Part shown: in pieces, positions 8,359 to 16,767 of the stretch
Layout: each line of letters opens with the position of its first letter
Position numbering within the stretch: position 1 is the stretch's first letter
Assembly: GCA_002892395.1 (NCBI GenBank)
Contig: NBBL01000005.1
Span: 124,001 to 188,000, forward strand
Origin: Lachnospiraceae bacterium
GTDB lineage: Bacteria; Bacillota; Clostridia; Lachnospirales; Lachnospiraceae
Reading direction: 5' to 3'
Length of the DNA stretch: 64,000 nt
Made by a program: the position numbers and the translations under genes
Notes under the pieces: generated by a model
The model's database searches: none
What the model was told of the DNA's origin: nothing
The model's input: the letters and a program-made list of their open reading frames with translations, nothing else

Positions 8359-9384
8359 ATGAAGAAGCATTTGGCGGTGACACTGGCACTTATCATAAGC
8401 CTTTCCCTGGCGAGCTGCGGCGGCTCTTCGGAGCATATCAAAGCGGAGGGAAGAACGGCGGGCGCCTCCGCCGGAGACGAAGACGGTACTTATCCGGCAC
8501 AGAATGTGAGCGGGATTGTTCCGTGGGGCGCCGGCGGCGGCACCGATTCTCTGATGCGTCCGCTCTCTGTATTGGCAGAGAAGAAGCTGGGCCGCTCCAT
8601 TGTCATTCGGAATATGACCGGTGCGGCCGGAACGGTGGCGGCTCAGTATGTGTATGATGCAGCAGCAGATGGCTATCATCTTTTGATGGGAGCAGAAAAT
8701 CCGGTTCTTTATGATGTTCTGAAGCTTAGCGACCTGACTTACGAAAGGTTTGATTGCATCTACCTGATCGGAGATGAGACGGTGGGCATTACAGTGGGAA
8801 AGGGCTCCCCCTACCAAAGCTTTTCTGCCCTCATTGACGCCGCCGGGAAAGCCCCGGGTACCATTAAGCTGGCCACCACCGGAACGGGTGGAATGCCCTG
8901 GGAGGTGGGGGCATTGATCACTTCGGTCACAGGCGCTTCCTTCAACCAGGTTCCCTACGACAGCGATGCTTCTGCCAAGATGGCAGTGATCAGCGGAGAG
9001 TGCGATTTTACCGTGTGTAAGCTTCAGTCCGGCATGGAAGACTGGAAAGCCGGAGACCTGGATTTTCTTTGTCTGTTCTCCAAGGAACCGGTGGAAATGA
9101 TGAAAGGGGTTCCTCTGATTACTGCGGAGTATCCGGATTTTGAACCCTATCTTCCCTGGGGGCCATTCTACGGCGTTTTCGTAAAGGAGGGAACGGATCC
9201 TTTTGTTGAAGCCACATTGGCACATGCCTTTTCCGAGGCGGGATTGGATCCCGGCTATCAGGATATGCTTAAAAATTTAAACGTCCATTTTCTCGGGTAC
9301 ACCGGGGAACATGCGAACACCTACCTGTCTTCCTGGAGAGAACATACGGTGGCGGCACTGAAAAGCAGCGGTGCCATCCAATGA
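8359..9384 (+). CDS. tctC: Tripartite tricarboxylate transporter substrate-binding lipoprotein
   Basis: 341 residues from ATG 8359, which follows CGGAGGA. It has a lipoprotein signal with lipobox LASC (C20). The mature part has the TctC/Bug fold pattern: VPWGAGGGTDSLMR near the N-terminus, NMTGAAGTVAAQYV, and an IKLATTGTGGMPWE stretch that typically lines the ligand pocket. It is membrane-anchored outside the cell and delivers a carboxylated substrate to the TctBA permease encoded next. The ligand (citrate-like, aromatic acid or amino acid) is not predictable. It is separated from tctB by a hairpin with a T tail, so the binding protein is probably made in excess. Confidence 0.88.
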   Translation: MKKHLAVTLALIISLSLASCGGSSEHIKAEGRTAGASAGDEDGTYPAQNVSGIVPWGAGGGTDSLMRPLSVLAEKKLGRSIVIRNMTGAAGTVAAQYVYDAAADGYHLLMGAENPVLYDVLKLSDLTYERFDCIYLIGDETVGITVGKGSPYQSFSALIDAAGKAPGTIKLATTGTGGMPWEVGALITSVTGASFNQVPYDSDASAKMAVISGECDFTVCKLQSGMEDWKAGDLDFLCLFSKEPVEMMKGVPLITAEYPDFEPYLPWGPFYGVFVKEGTDPFVEATLAHAFSEAGLDPGYQDMLKNLNVHFLGYTGEHANTYLSSWREHTVAALKSSGAIQ

Positions 9385-9407
9385 GACATGTTACGATGAC
9401 AATCCCC

Positions 9408-9435
9408 GGCAGGGGCGGAAAGCCCCTGCCTTTTC
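9408..9435 (+). terminator. Intra-operon attenuator between tctC and tctB
   Basis: A perfect 9-bp stem GGCAGGGGC/GCCCCTGCC with a 5-base loop is followed by TTTTC. It would stop a fraction of transcripts after tctC. Confidence 0.8.
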
Positions 9436-9465
9436 ATGCTTTGATTGGACAAGAGGAATATCGGA

Positions 9466-10011
9466 ATGAATGAAGAAACCAAGGAGGCTGCCCCGATTGA
9501 GGGGGAAGAAACAGGCAGGGACAGAGGAAAACCGGATCGGCTGGCGGCGGGAGAGAAGGGCTTTGCCGTCGGACTGCTGGTGTGGGGACTGATTGCCTTT
9601 GCGCTGTCCATGGAGCTGTGGGGAAGAATGAAGGAGCCGAAAGCCGCGTCTGCCGCTGCAGTTCCGGTGTTTGTCAGCGCACTGTGGAGCTTTCTGGCAC
9701 TGCTCACCGTGATTGAAAACGGGAAGCGCTCTACGCCGCTCTCCTCTGTGAAAAGCGGTGTGGAGAAGGGAAAGGAAGCGCTTTCCTATTTGTTTCCCAA
9801 GCCGGTCCGTGTGATGATTGGATTTATGGTTGTCTATTGTGTCATGCTGCTTATGGGGGTCAGCTTTTATCTTGCGACCATACTGTTCCTTTACGGTTCC
9901 ATGTGCTGCCTGACCGGAAGAGAGTACGGGAAAAATATGGGGTGGAGCTTACTGGTGATGGGATTCATCATCCTGGTATTTCGAATGCTGTTCCGGGTGG
10001 TGTTTCCATAG
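9466..10011 (+). CDS. tctB: Tripartite tricarboxylate transporter small membrane subunit
   Basis: 181 residues from ATG 9466, preceded by AAGAGG; a TTG seven codons upstream has no ribosome site. A charged cytoplasmic N-terminus of about 35 residues is followed by four hydrophobic segments (for example KGFAVGLLVWGLIAFALS and VRVMIGFMVVYCVMLLMG), the usual TctB topology. It partners TctA, encoded 20 bases downstream. Sequence conservation in this family is low, so the call rests on topology and gene order. Confidence 0.8.
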   Translation: MNEETKEAAPIEGEETGRDRGKPDRLAAGEKGFAVGLLVWGLIAFALSMELWGRMKEPKAASAAAVPVFVSALWSFLALLTVIENGKRSTPLSSVKSGVEKGKEALSYLFPKPVRVMIGFMVVYCVMLLMGVSFYLATILFLYGSMCCLTGREYGKNMGWSLLVMGFIILVFRMLFRVVFP

Positions 10012-10030
10012 AGAAGGAGGGGAAACGGGT

Positions 10031-11575
10031 ATGGTGCAGGCGTTTTCTTATATGGCAATGGTATTTCAGGAGCCCCGGCTGATTGCCTTTGTGGCGGCAG
10101 GTACCTGCGCAGGTGTCTATGTGGGCGCCATTCCCGGGCTTTCGGGAACTATGGCGGTTTCTCTGCTGGTGTCCTTCACCTTCGGATGGGAAATTCACAG
10201 TGCCCTGGCAGTCATGATCGGTGTGTTTGCAGGCTCTGTGTTCGGCGGCTCCCGCTCTGCGATTCTTTTGAATATACCCGGAGCACCGGCGGCGGTCGCC
10301 ACAACCTGGGACGGGTATGCCCTGGCAAAGCAAGGGCGTGCCGGGGAAGCCATGGGACTCGCAACGACGCAGTCTGTGATCGGGACGCTGCTGGGCACGC
10401 TTGCCTTGGCGGCCTGCGCTCCGCTGGTGGCGCAATTGGCAAGGAGCTTCCATTCCGTTGATTATCTGATCTTGTCCCTGATCGGACTCATGATGGCAGG
10501 TTCCCTGGGCGGACGATCCGTAAAGCTGGGTTTGATTGCGGGATGCATCGGTATTTTTTTGGGATGTATCGGTGTAGATGGGCAGACGGCGGTGAAGCGT
10601 TTTACCTTTGATGTGGCATATCTGAATTCAGGCGTTGACTATGTGGTGGCTATGATCGGTCTTTTTGGCGCATCGGAGGCACTGATTCAGCTTACGGACA
10701 TATCCCGGCCGCCGGTGAAGCAGGAGACAGGCAGGATTCTCCCCTCCTGGGGGGAAGCAGTGAGGCTTTTGCCGCTTACCATCCGATCCTCCCTCATCGG
10801 TGTTCTGGTGGGCGCGCTGCCGGGCGCAGGAGGCGATATTGCAGCACTTTTAAGCTATGACCAGGCGAAGCGCTGGGTGCAGCATCCCAAAACACCGTTC
10901 GGAGAGGGGGCAGTGGAGGGCGTCGTTGCTCCTGAGGCTGCAAATAACGCGGCGATTGGCGGCGCCTTGATTCCCATGCTGACTTTGGGAATTCCGGGCG
11001 ATGCAGTGACGGCTGTGCTGATTAGCGCGCTGACGATTCAGGGGCTTCGCCCCGGGCCGAATCTCATCGCAGAGACACCGGATCTGTTCTGGTTTATCGT
11101 GATGAGTCTCCTGCTGGCTTCTGTGTTCCTTGTGGTATTCGGGTTCACCGGAATCCGGGTCTTTATCAGGATGGCAGAGATTCCAAAGGGGATCTTGATG
11201 CCGATCGTCCTCATTCTCTCAGTGATTGGATCCTATGCGATTCGAAACAGCCTCTTTGATATTTTCTGGATGTTCGGTTTTGGCCTGATCGGATATTTTT
11301 TGAAACGATACCGCTATCCGGTGGCTCCGATTGTCCTTGGCTGCATTTTAACCAGGCTCTGCGAGGAAAACTACCGAAGAGGCATTATGCTGGAAGGCTC
11401 CGTAGGAGGCATGGCGGCGAGTATCTTTACCAATCCTGTCTCCATGATCTTGTTTGCTCTGTTCGTGTTTCTTTTTGTGACGCAGACAGGGCCGAACAGG
11501 AATCGGAATGCAAATCGAGGCAAGGGGTCGGATGGAAACAGAGGGGAAGACGATTTGTCTGTAAAAATCAGGTAA
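10031..11575 (+). CDS. tctA: Tripartite tricarboxylate transporter large membrane subunit
   Basis: 514 residues with about twelve hydrophobic segments, the expected size for the TctA permease. Family hallmarks are IPGLSGTMAVSLL near the N-terminus, the NIPGAPAAVATTWDGY stretch at about residue 80, and a second copy of the same theme, ALPGAGGDIAALLSYDQ with VVAPEAANNAA and LTLGIPGDAVTAVL, at residues 260-330. These two pseudo-symmetric glycine/proline motifs form the transport core in the family. A strong ribosome site (AAGGAGGGG) precedes the start. The gene completes a tctC-B-A order; no two-component regulator gene is adjacent. Confidence 0.92.
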   Translation: MVQAFSYMAMVFQEPRLIAFVAAGTCAGVYVGAIPGLSGTMAVSLLVSFTFGWEIHSALAVMIGVFAGSVFGGSRSAILLNIPGAPAAVATTWDGYALAKQGRAGEAMGLATTQSVIGTLLGTLALAACAPLVAQLARSFHSVDYLILSLIGLMMAGSLGGRSVKLGLIAGCIGIFLGCIGVDGQTAVKRFTFDVAYLNSGVDYVVAMIGLFGASEALIQLTDISRPPVKQETGRILPSWGEAVRLLPLTIRSSLIGVLVGALPGAGGDIAALLSYDQAKRWVQHPKTPFGEGAVEGVVAPEAANNAAIGGALIPMLTLGIPGDAVTAVLISALTIQGLRPGPNLIAETPDLFWFIVMSLLLASVFLVVFGFTGIRVFIRMAEIPKGILMPIVLILSVIGSYAIRNSLFDIFWMFGFGLIGYFLKRYRYPVAPIVLGCILTRLCEENYRRGIMLEGSVGGMAASIFTNPVSMILFALFVFLFVTQTGPNRNRNANRGKGSDGNRGEDDLSVKIR

Positions 11576-11668
11576 AGATTCTTAGAATTCTCTAAACTGT
11601 CCTCTTCTCGTTCTCTTTCTATGATAAGATAAGGGTAACCCGTCAACCAGGCAAAAAGGAGAGTATAC

Positions 11669-11935
11669 ATGTCCACAGAGAAAATAGATGCGAAGTTGAA
11701 GTGTGTAGAGGGAAAGGTAAAAGAAGCGGTCGGAAAGCTGGCCGATGACAAGGAAAAGGAATTTGAGGGGAAGACGGAGCAGGTGATCGGGAGTGTCCGG
11801 GAGAATGCCGAGAAGGCGAAGGACAAGGCGATTGCGTTAAAGGATCAGCTGGAAGAGAAGGCGGAGCATGCGAAGGACACGGTGAAGGACGTGGTCTCCG
11901 GAATTGAGCATGCCTTTCAGAAGGAAAAAGAGTGA
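11669..11935 (+). CDS. CsbD-like stress protein
   Basis: 88 residues, very rich in Lys, Glu and Ala and predicted to be almost entirely helical. The start (AKLKCVEGKVKEAVGKLADDKEKEFEGK) matches the CsbD family of small general-stress proteins of unknown biochemistry; the C-terminal half continues with LEA-like heptads. A TATGAT hexamer at 11620 may be its -10 box, but no good -35 is visible. It is followed by a strong terminator and is probably monocistronic. Confidence 0.8.
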   Translation: MSTEKIDAKLKCVEGKVKEAVGKLADDKEKEFEGKTEQVIGSVRENAEKAKDKAIALKDQLEEKAEHAKDTVKDVVSGIEHAFQKEKE

Positions 11936-11998
11936 GTCGGTGTGCTGATATCAGCCGGGTTCGCACAGTAACAGTATAAGATCAAGGAATCAAAGCTT

Positions 11999-12047
11999 CC
12001 GTCGGGGCAGAGACTGCACACTGCAGTCGCTCCGGCGGTTTTATTGC
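11999..12047 (+). terminator. Rho-independent terminator
   Basis: A long stem pairs CCGTCGGGGC with GCTCCGGCGG and GACTGCA with TGCAGTC, followed by TTTTATT. It ends the csbD-like transcript. The remaining gap to 12280 holds a tandem GACAAGCCCAC repeat (12111-12132) and a possible promoter, but no gene I can support. Confidence 0.85.
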
Positions 12048-12156
12048 CTGTGTGGGTGCAAGGCGAAGCATCCCCGGGTTTCATTACAACCGGGCGGTTA
12101 CAGGCCTATGACAAGCCCACGACAAGCCCACGACCTTTCGGTGGCGGGGCGTTGAC

Positions 12157-12186
12157 TTGTCAAAAAACAGGTAAGCGTGATAAGAT
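12157..12186 (+). promoter_or_regulatory. Possible promoter of thrH
   Basis: TTGTCA and TAAGAT are spaced by 18 bases, about 95 bases before the thrH start. The match is moderate and other choices exist. Confidence 0.35.
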
Positions 12187-12280
12187 TGAAAAACAATGCC
12201 GTCAGGCGGGACTGAGCAGGGAGATGCGATGAAGCGGCGAGTGCCCTTCGCACATTCCGAACAGGTGAGGAGGTAGAACC

Positions 12281-12880
12281 ATGAATATCGTCTGTCTCGA
12301 TTTGGAGGGGGTTTTGGTGCCGGAGATCTGGGTTGCAGTTTCGGAAGCTGCCGGAATTCCGGCACTGAAAAAGACGACCAGGGATGAACCGGATTACGAC
12401 AAGTTGATGCGCTTTCGCCTTGAAATTCTGAGGGAGCACGGTCTAGGGCTGAATGAGATTCAGGAGATCATCGGGGGGATGGAGCCGCTTCCCGGCGCCA
12501 GGCGCTTTTTGGACACACTGCGGGAACAGACACAGGTCATTATTATCAGCGATACCTTTACGCAGTTTGCCGCTCCGCTCATGAAAAAACTGGGATGGCC
12601 CACCATCTTCTGCAATGAACTGGAGGTGTCGGAAAGCGGAGAGATCACAGGATATCAACTCCGGACGGAGCGCACAAAATACAGCACTGTAAGGGCGCTG
12701 CAATCCATTGGCTTCGACACCATTGCCAGTGGAGACAGCTTCAATGACCTGGAGATGATTCGTGCCGGCAAGGCAGGATTTTTGTTCCGCACGACAGCGC
12801 AGATTCGGGAGAATCACCCGGAAATTCCGGCATACGAGACCTATGATGCGTTGCTTCTTGCCATTCAGGCAGCGCTGTAA
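12281..12880 (+). CDS. thrH: Phosphoserine phosphatase / homoserine phosphotransferase (ThrH type)
   Basis: 199 residues of the HAD superfamily. Motif I is D7-L-E9-G, an Asp-x-Glu variant found in ThrH where classical phosphatases have DxD. Motif II is ISDTFTQF, and motif III/IV is SGDSFNDLEM. The sequence CLDLEGVLVPEIW and the length match ThrH, which can dephosphorylate phosphoserine and transfer phosphate to homoserine. A good AGGAGG lies before the ATG. There are no serine or threonine biosynthesis genes in the window. Confidence 0.85.
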   Translation: MNIVCLDLEGVLVPEIWVAVSEAAGIPALKKTTRDEPDYDKLMRFRLEILREHGLGLNEIQEIIGGMEPLPGARRFLDTLREQTQVIIISDTFTQFAAPLMKKLGWPTIFCNELEVSESGEITGYQLRTERTKYSTVRALQSIGFDTIASGDSFNDLEMIRAGKAGFLFRTTAQIRENHPEIPAYETYDALLLAIQAAL

Positions 12881-12896
12881 GGGGCGTATGCAGACT

Positions 12897-12920
12897 ACCC
12901 CAACTTCTCTTTGGGGTTTC
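12897..12920 (+). terminator. Probable terminator after thrH
   Basis: The stem ACCCCAA/TTGGGGT with a 7-base loop is followed by TTTC. The T tract is short, so termination may be partial. Confidence 0.5.
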
Positions 12921-13119
12921 GCTCCATCCCGGCTCTCACACCGGACAGGGAACGGAAACAGGAATCAGAAAATCACCGATTCCTTGAACATGCTCCTGAC
13001 CCTGGGAATGAACACAACGGTCCTGCTGGAGACGATGGCGGGGAAGGGGTCCGAGATTGAAAGCACCTTTGAAGAGCTGGGGCAAGGATCGCAGAGAGCG
13101 GTCACATAGGGGGTGTTTT

Positions 13120-13890
13120 ATGAGGATTATCATATCTCCTGCAAAGCAAATGCGGAGGGACACGGATACATTTCCCTGTGTGCAGGCGCCGGAATTCCTG
13201 GAAAAGACCGAGATCCTGCGGCAATGGATCCGGGGCCTTTCCTATGAGGAACAGAAAAAGCTGTGGGCGTGCAGCGACAAACTTGCCCGGCAAAATTCCG
13301 ATCGGTTTCTCCATATGGATCTGCACAGCGCCTTGACACCGGCTCTGCTTTCCTATGAGGGAATTCAATATACGTACATGGCTCCGGCTGTGTTTGAGGA
13401 CGGGCAGCTGGACTATGTGCAGGCGCATCTCAGGATTTTGTCAGGCTTTTACGGCGTGGTAAAGCCGATGGACGGCGTGGTACCCTATCGACTGGAAATG
13501 CAGGCAAAGATTATGGTTTCGGGATGCCGCACACTCTATGAGTTCTGGGGAGAGGATCTTTACCGGGCGGTTATGGACGAGAGCCGGATTTTAATCAATC
13601 TCGCGTCCGGAGAATACGCAAGGTGTATCGAGCCGTATTTGCGTCCGGGGGATCGCTGTATCACCTGTATCTTTGGAGAGCGGCAGGATCAGACAGTGGT
13701 TCAGAAGGGCGTTTATGTCAAGATGGCAAGAGGCGAGATGGTGCGGTATATGGCGGGAATTCAGGCGAAACAGCCGGAACAGATCAAGAACTTTGACCGG
13801 AGCGGATATCACTTTGATGAGCATCGCTCCACCGATACCGAGTATGTGTTTGTGCGAACCGGGATTCCCGGAAAAAAGCAACGGCTGTGA
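13120..13890 (+). CDS. yaaA: Peroxide stress protein YaaA (DUF328)
   Basis: 256 residues from ATG 13120, which follows AGGGGGTG. The N-terminal RIIISPAKQM is the family signature and the C-terminal YHFDEHRS stretch is also conserved. The family lowers free intracellular iron during peroxide stress and binds DNA. The upstream in-frame extension to 13057 has no ribosome site. The stop is 5 bases before the sfsA start, so the two genes are probably translated together. Confidence 0.88.
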   Translation: MRIIISPAKQMRRDTDTFPCVQAPEFLEKTEILRQWIRGLSYEEQKKLWACSDKLARQNSDRFLHMDLHSALTPALLSYEGIQYTYMAPAVFEDGQLDYVQAHLRILSGFYGVVKPMDGVVPYRLEMQAKIMVSGCRTLYEFWGEDLYRAVMDESRILINLASGEYARCIEPYLRPGDRCITCIFGERQDQTVVQKGVYVKMARGEMVRYMAGIQAKQPEQIKNFDRSGYHFDEHRSTDTEYVFVRTGIPGKKQRL

Positions 13891-13895
13891 CATAG

Positions 13896-14585
13896 GTGAT
13901 GGCTTTGAAGTATGAGAATGTGATACAGGGGGTGTTTATTGATCGTCCCAACCGCTTTTTGGCTCATGTAGAGATTGGTGGAAAGACGGAAACGGTTCAC
14001 GTAAAGAACACCGGAAGATGCCGTGAGCTTTTGCTTCCGGGAGCGGAGGTGTATTTGACGGAGCCACGGTCATCGGGAAGGAAAACCAGATATGATCTGA
14101 TTGCGGTTCGGAAGGAAAATGGTCTTCTTTTCAACATTGACAGTCAGGCGCCGAATCAAGTGGTTAAGGAGTGGCTTGAAGAGCAGGGCTTTGACAGGAT
14201 TGTTCCGGAGTATACCTACGGCAATTCCCGGATTGATTTCTACATGGAGTGGGGAGACAACCGTGGGCTGATGGAGGTCAAAGGCTGCACCTTGGAGGTG
14301 GATGGCATCGGCTACTTTCCGGACGCTCCCACGGCCCGGGGAGTGAAGCATCTGCATGAACTGATTCGCGCCACGGAGGAGGGGTACCTGGCAATTGCCG
14401 CATTTGTGATTCAGGTGGACGGGGTGACGGAGGTGAGACCTAATGTGGAGACCCATCCGGAATTCGGTACTTTGCTGAGGAAAGCAGAAAAAGCAGGCGT
14501 AACAATCCTGATGCTTCCCTGCCATGTGGAGCCGGACAGCTTGAAGATTCTGCCGGGACACACCTGCCGGTTCTGCTTTTTTTAA
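13896..14585 (+). CDS. sfsA: SfsA family nuclease / sugar fermentation stimulation protein
   Basis: 229 residues counted from GTG 13896; ATG 13899 is an equally good start. The N-terminal OB-like half contains GVFIDRPNRFLAHV and HVKNTGRCRELL, and the C-terminal nuclease-like half contains EVKGCTLE and FPDAPTARGVKHL, the conserved SfsA blocks. The E-x-K motif in MEVKG is typical of the PD-(D/E)xK-like active site. Family members have been described as DNA-binding proteins and as nucleases. It overlaps or abuts yaaA. Confidence 0.9.
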   Translation: MMALKYENVIQGVFIDRPNRFLAHVEIGGKTETVHVKNTGRCRELLLPGAEVYLTEPRSSGRKTRYDLIAVRKENGLLFNIDSQAPNQVVKEWLEEQGFDRIVPEYTYGNSRIDFYMEWGDNRGLMEVKGCTLEVDGIGYFPDAPTARGVKHLHELIRATEEGYLAIAAFVIQVDGVTEVRPNVETHPEFGTLLRKAEKAGVTILMLPCHVEPDSLKILPGHTCRFCFF

Positions 14586-14635
14586 TACGGAGCGTCTCGC
14601 GGTCGGAAGACGCCGGAGCAGGAGGGATACGGAGC

Positions 14636-15037
14636 ATGAAGCATATGAGATTGATTTTGTTGTGGCTGATTTTTGTTCTGACAGGATGTGCGTCCGAGAA
14701 GACGCCGGAAAACCGCGGGGGCGGTTATCAGAGAATCAGCCAGGAGGAAGCAAAGGAAAGGATGGAACGGGACGATGGTCATGTGATTGTGGATGTCCGG
14801 AGACAGGAAGAATATGACGCCGGTCACATTCCCGGGGCAATCTTGATTCCGAATGAGTCCATCAACCGGGATGCTCCGGAGGCGCTTCCGGATTATAATC
14901 AGATCATTCTGATTTACTGCCGGAGCGGAAACCGCTCGAAGCAGGCTGCCGAAAAATTGGCGGCGATGGGATACCGGGGGATCTACGATTTCGGTGGAAT
15001 CAACACCTGGACCGGTGAAATTGTGACGGGAGACTGA
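14636..15037 (+). CDS. Rhodanese-domain lipoprotein
   Basis: 133 residues. A lipoprotein signal ends in lipobox LTGC (C18). A single rhodanese domain follows with VIVDVRRQEEYDAGHIPGA and the active-site loop Y-C95-RSGNRS, which contains the catalytic cysteine. It would be anchored on the outer face of the membrane and handle sulfane sulfur or a redox role; the substrate is unknown. It follows sfsA by 50 bases and ends before a strong terminator, so yaaA, sfsA and this gene may be one transcription unit. Confidence 0.88.
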   Translation: MKHMRLILLWLIFVLTGCASEKTPENRGGGYQRISQEEAKERMERDDGHVIVDVRRQEEYDAGHIPGAILIPNESINRDAPEALPDYNQIILIYCRSGNRSKQAAEKLAAMGYRGIYDFGGINTWTGEIVTGD

Positions 15038-15051
15038 ACGGAGGGTTGCCT

Positions 15052-15101
15052 GGGGAAGCGACGCCTGACTGCAAGCTGCATCAGGCGTCGCTTCCCCGCT
15101 T
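15052..15101 (+). terminator. Strong Rho-independent terminator
   Basis: A perfect 17-bp inverted repeat (15052-15068 with 15081-15097, core GAAGCGACGCC) around a 12-base loop, then GCTTTA. It ends the yaaA-sfsA-rhodanese unit. Confidence 0.85.
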
Positions 15102-15138
15102 TACAAAATCCGGAGGTTATGGCATTTCCAGGCTGACT

Positions 15139-15222
15139 GTTCCCGGTCGCCGGCTTCTGGTGGGAACCTGCGGGATCGATCTGCATGCAGATTGATCCCG
15201 CAAAAAGCCGCCAGACGACGGC
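15139..15222 (+). promoter_or_regulatory. Highly structured leader upstream of the CDF transporter
   Basis: Three adjacent inverted repeats are visible: GTTCCC/GGGAAC (15139-15167), a 34-base near-perfect palindrome with one G-U pair (15169-15202, half-site TGCGGGATCGATCTGCA), and GCCG/CGGC just after. Outer arms CGGCTT (15151) and AAGCCG (15205) could also pair across the palindrome. It matches neither the yybP-ykoY nor the NiCo riboswitch as I know them. A leader RNA or a dimeric-repressor operator are both possible. Confidence 0.4.
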
Positions 15223-15329
15223 AGCACCGATGCAGAAAACACTGGACACTGCAAGCAGTCGGAGATACGATGCAGACAGCGGCTGTGATGCAGCGTTTGC
15301 CAGACAACAGAAATAAAATCGGAGATCAG

Positions 15330-16211
15330 ATGAAGGAAAAAACGATGATGCAGCGAATCACCTGGGTGAGTGTACTCGGCAATGTGATTCTGACTGTGTT
15401 TAAGCTCTTTGCGGGAGTCAGCGGAGGATCCGGGGCGATGATTTCGGATGCGGTTCACTCGCTGTCGGATGTGATCACCACCTTGGTTGCCTATTTGGGT
15501 GTCAGGCTTTCCAAGCAGCCGGCGGACAAGGAGCATCCCTACGGGCATGAGCGAATGGAATGTGTGGCTTCGTTGATTCTCGGCGCGCTTTTGCTTGTGA
15601 CAGGCATCGGCATCGGAAGGGTGGGGCTTGGCCACATCCTGTTCGGCCATTACGAACGGATTGCCGTTCCGGGTGATATTGCGATGATTGCTGCCATTGC
15701 TTCCATTGTGGTGAAGGAGGGTATGTACTGGTACACCCGGTATTATGCCGGTGAGCTGAATTCTCCCGTGTTCATGGCAGACGCCTGGCATCACCGCTCG
15801 GATGCGCTTTCCTCCATTGGCTCGCTGATCGGAATCACCGGGGCTAAGCTGGGATTTCCGGTAATGGATCCTGCAGCCAGTGTTATCATCTGCCTGTTTA
15901 TTTTAAAGGTGTCATTGGATATTCTGAAGGATGCCGTCCGAAACATGACAGACACCTCCTGCGGCAGTGATTTTGAGAAGCGCATCCGGGATTTTGTGGC
16001 GGCGCAGCAGGGGGTTGACCGCGTGGATCTGATTCACAGCCGTATGTTCGGAAATAAGGCCTATGTGGACATCGAACTCAGTGTGGATGGAGATAAGACG
16101 CTGCGGGAAGCCCATGCCGTGGCGGAGCGGGTTCATCTTGGAATTGAGCAGAACTTTGCATCTGTCAAACATGTTATGGTGCATGTGAATCCGATGGACG
16201 AAAGGGCGTGA
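15330..16211 (+). CDS. Cation diffusion facilitator (Zn/Fe/Mn exporter)
   Basis: 293 residues from ATG 15330 after GGAGATC. Six membrane helices are followed by a cytoplasmic domain of about 90 residues. Metal-site motifs are HSLSD in helix 2 (H43 and D47) and HHRSD in helix 5, giving two HxxxD pairs as in zinc-type CDF proteins. The FieF/CzcD-like family exports divalent metal in exchange for protons. The basic/His loop KEHPYGHERME after helix 2 is also typical. Earlier in-frame starts would put structured leader sequence into the protein and lack a ribosome site. Confidence 0.88.
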   Translation: MKEKTMMQRITWVSVLGNVILTVFKLFAGVSGGSGAMISDAVHSLSDVITTLVAYLGVRLSKQPADKEHPYGHERMECVASLILGALLLVTGIGIGRVGLGHILFGHYERIAVPGDIAMIAAIASIVVKEGMYWYTRYYAGELNSPVFMADAWHHRSDALSSIGSLIGITGAKLGFPVMDPAASVIICLFILKVSLDILKDAVRNMTDTSCGSDFEKRIRDFVAAQQGVDRVDLIHSRMFGNKAYVDIELSVDGDKTLREAHAVAERVHLGIEQNFASVKHVMVHVNPMDERA

Positions 16212-16218
16212 TCCGCAG

Positions 16219-16690
16219 CGATTGAAGAACTGCCGCTGACAGAAGGGCAGCAGGAAACGTTGTACCGGAAGTGGACGGGTGCAGGATATGACTACGCAAA
16301 CACGCTTGGTATCGCAGACAAGGAGACTGGCGGAACATTCGGCCTGACAGCGGTAAACCATGATACGCACGATTTCGGAATGTTCCAGCTCAACCGGGCA
16401 TCATGGGAGAAGACATTCAAAAAAATGTTCGGCGTCTCATCCATGGAAGAAATGATGGATAAAGAGAGTATGCGACGGAACGCCGCACTGTGCTGGAGGA
16501 GGTCTCGGAGCTCAAGAAGAATTCCAGGGGCGTGCGGGGGATGAAGCTCGGCGCGACGGACTGCATAGCGGCAGTGCATTTCCTGAGCGAGGAGAGCACG
16601 GTTGATTTCCGCGGAAGAAGCATCAGCCTGAATCGCCTGAAGCAGGCACACCGGGATGGAAAGGGAACAAAGATCAAAAAACAATTTTGA
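16219..16690 (+). pseudogene. Lytic transglycosylase-like remnant with frameshift
   Basis: The first frame reads to about 16495 and contains the lysozyme-like pattern ADKETGGTF, AVNHDTHDFGMFQLN and W, matching SLT/goose-type transglycosylases (catalytic Glu in KETGG). At about 16490-16500 the homology shifts to another frame that continues EEVSELKKNSRG and ends at 16690. No start codon or ribosome site precedes the first frame, and it begins directly after the CDF stop. I read it as a decayed fragment of a mobile-element or phage cell-wall enzyme. The family assignment is moderate. Confidence 0.6.
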
Positions 16691-16713
16691 CCGGGAGAAG
16701 AATGTGCTATAAT
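16687..16713 (+). promoter_or_regulatory. Promoter of the first surface protein
   Basis: TTGACC and a perfect TATAAT are spaced by 15 bases, about 55 bases before the start codon. The spacing is short, so the -35 assignment is tentative. Confidence 0.5.
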
Positions 16714-16767
16714 CAAATCCTGGGGTTATAGGAGAGATCTTGGCCGAATTCAAGTGGAGGGGTTAAG

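Noticed and set aside
11936-12280. Amino-acid riboswitch or T-box upstream of thrH
   Set aside because: No T-box GGTGGTACCGCG-type sequence, lysine or other recognised riboswitch core was found; only a terminator, an 11-base tandem repeat and a possible promoter.
13057-13119. Longer YaaA starting at 13057
   Set aside because: The added residues are not conserved and ATG 13120 has a clear ribosome site directly before the family signature.
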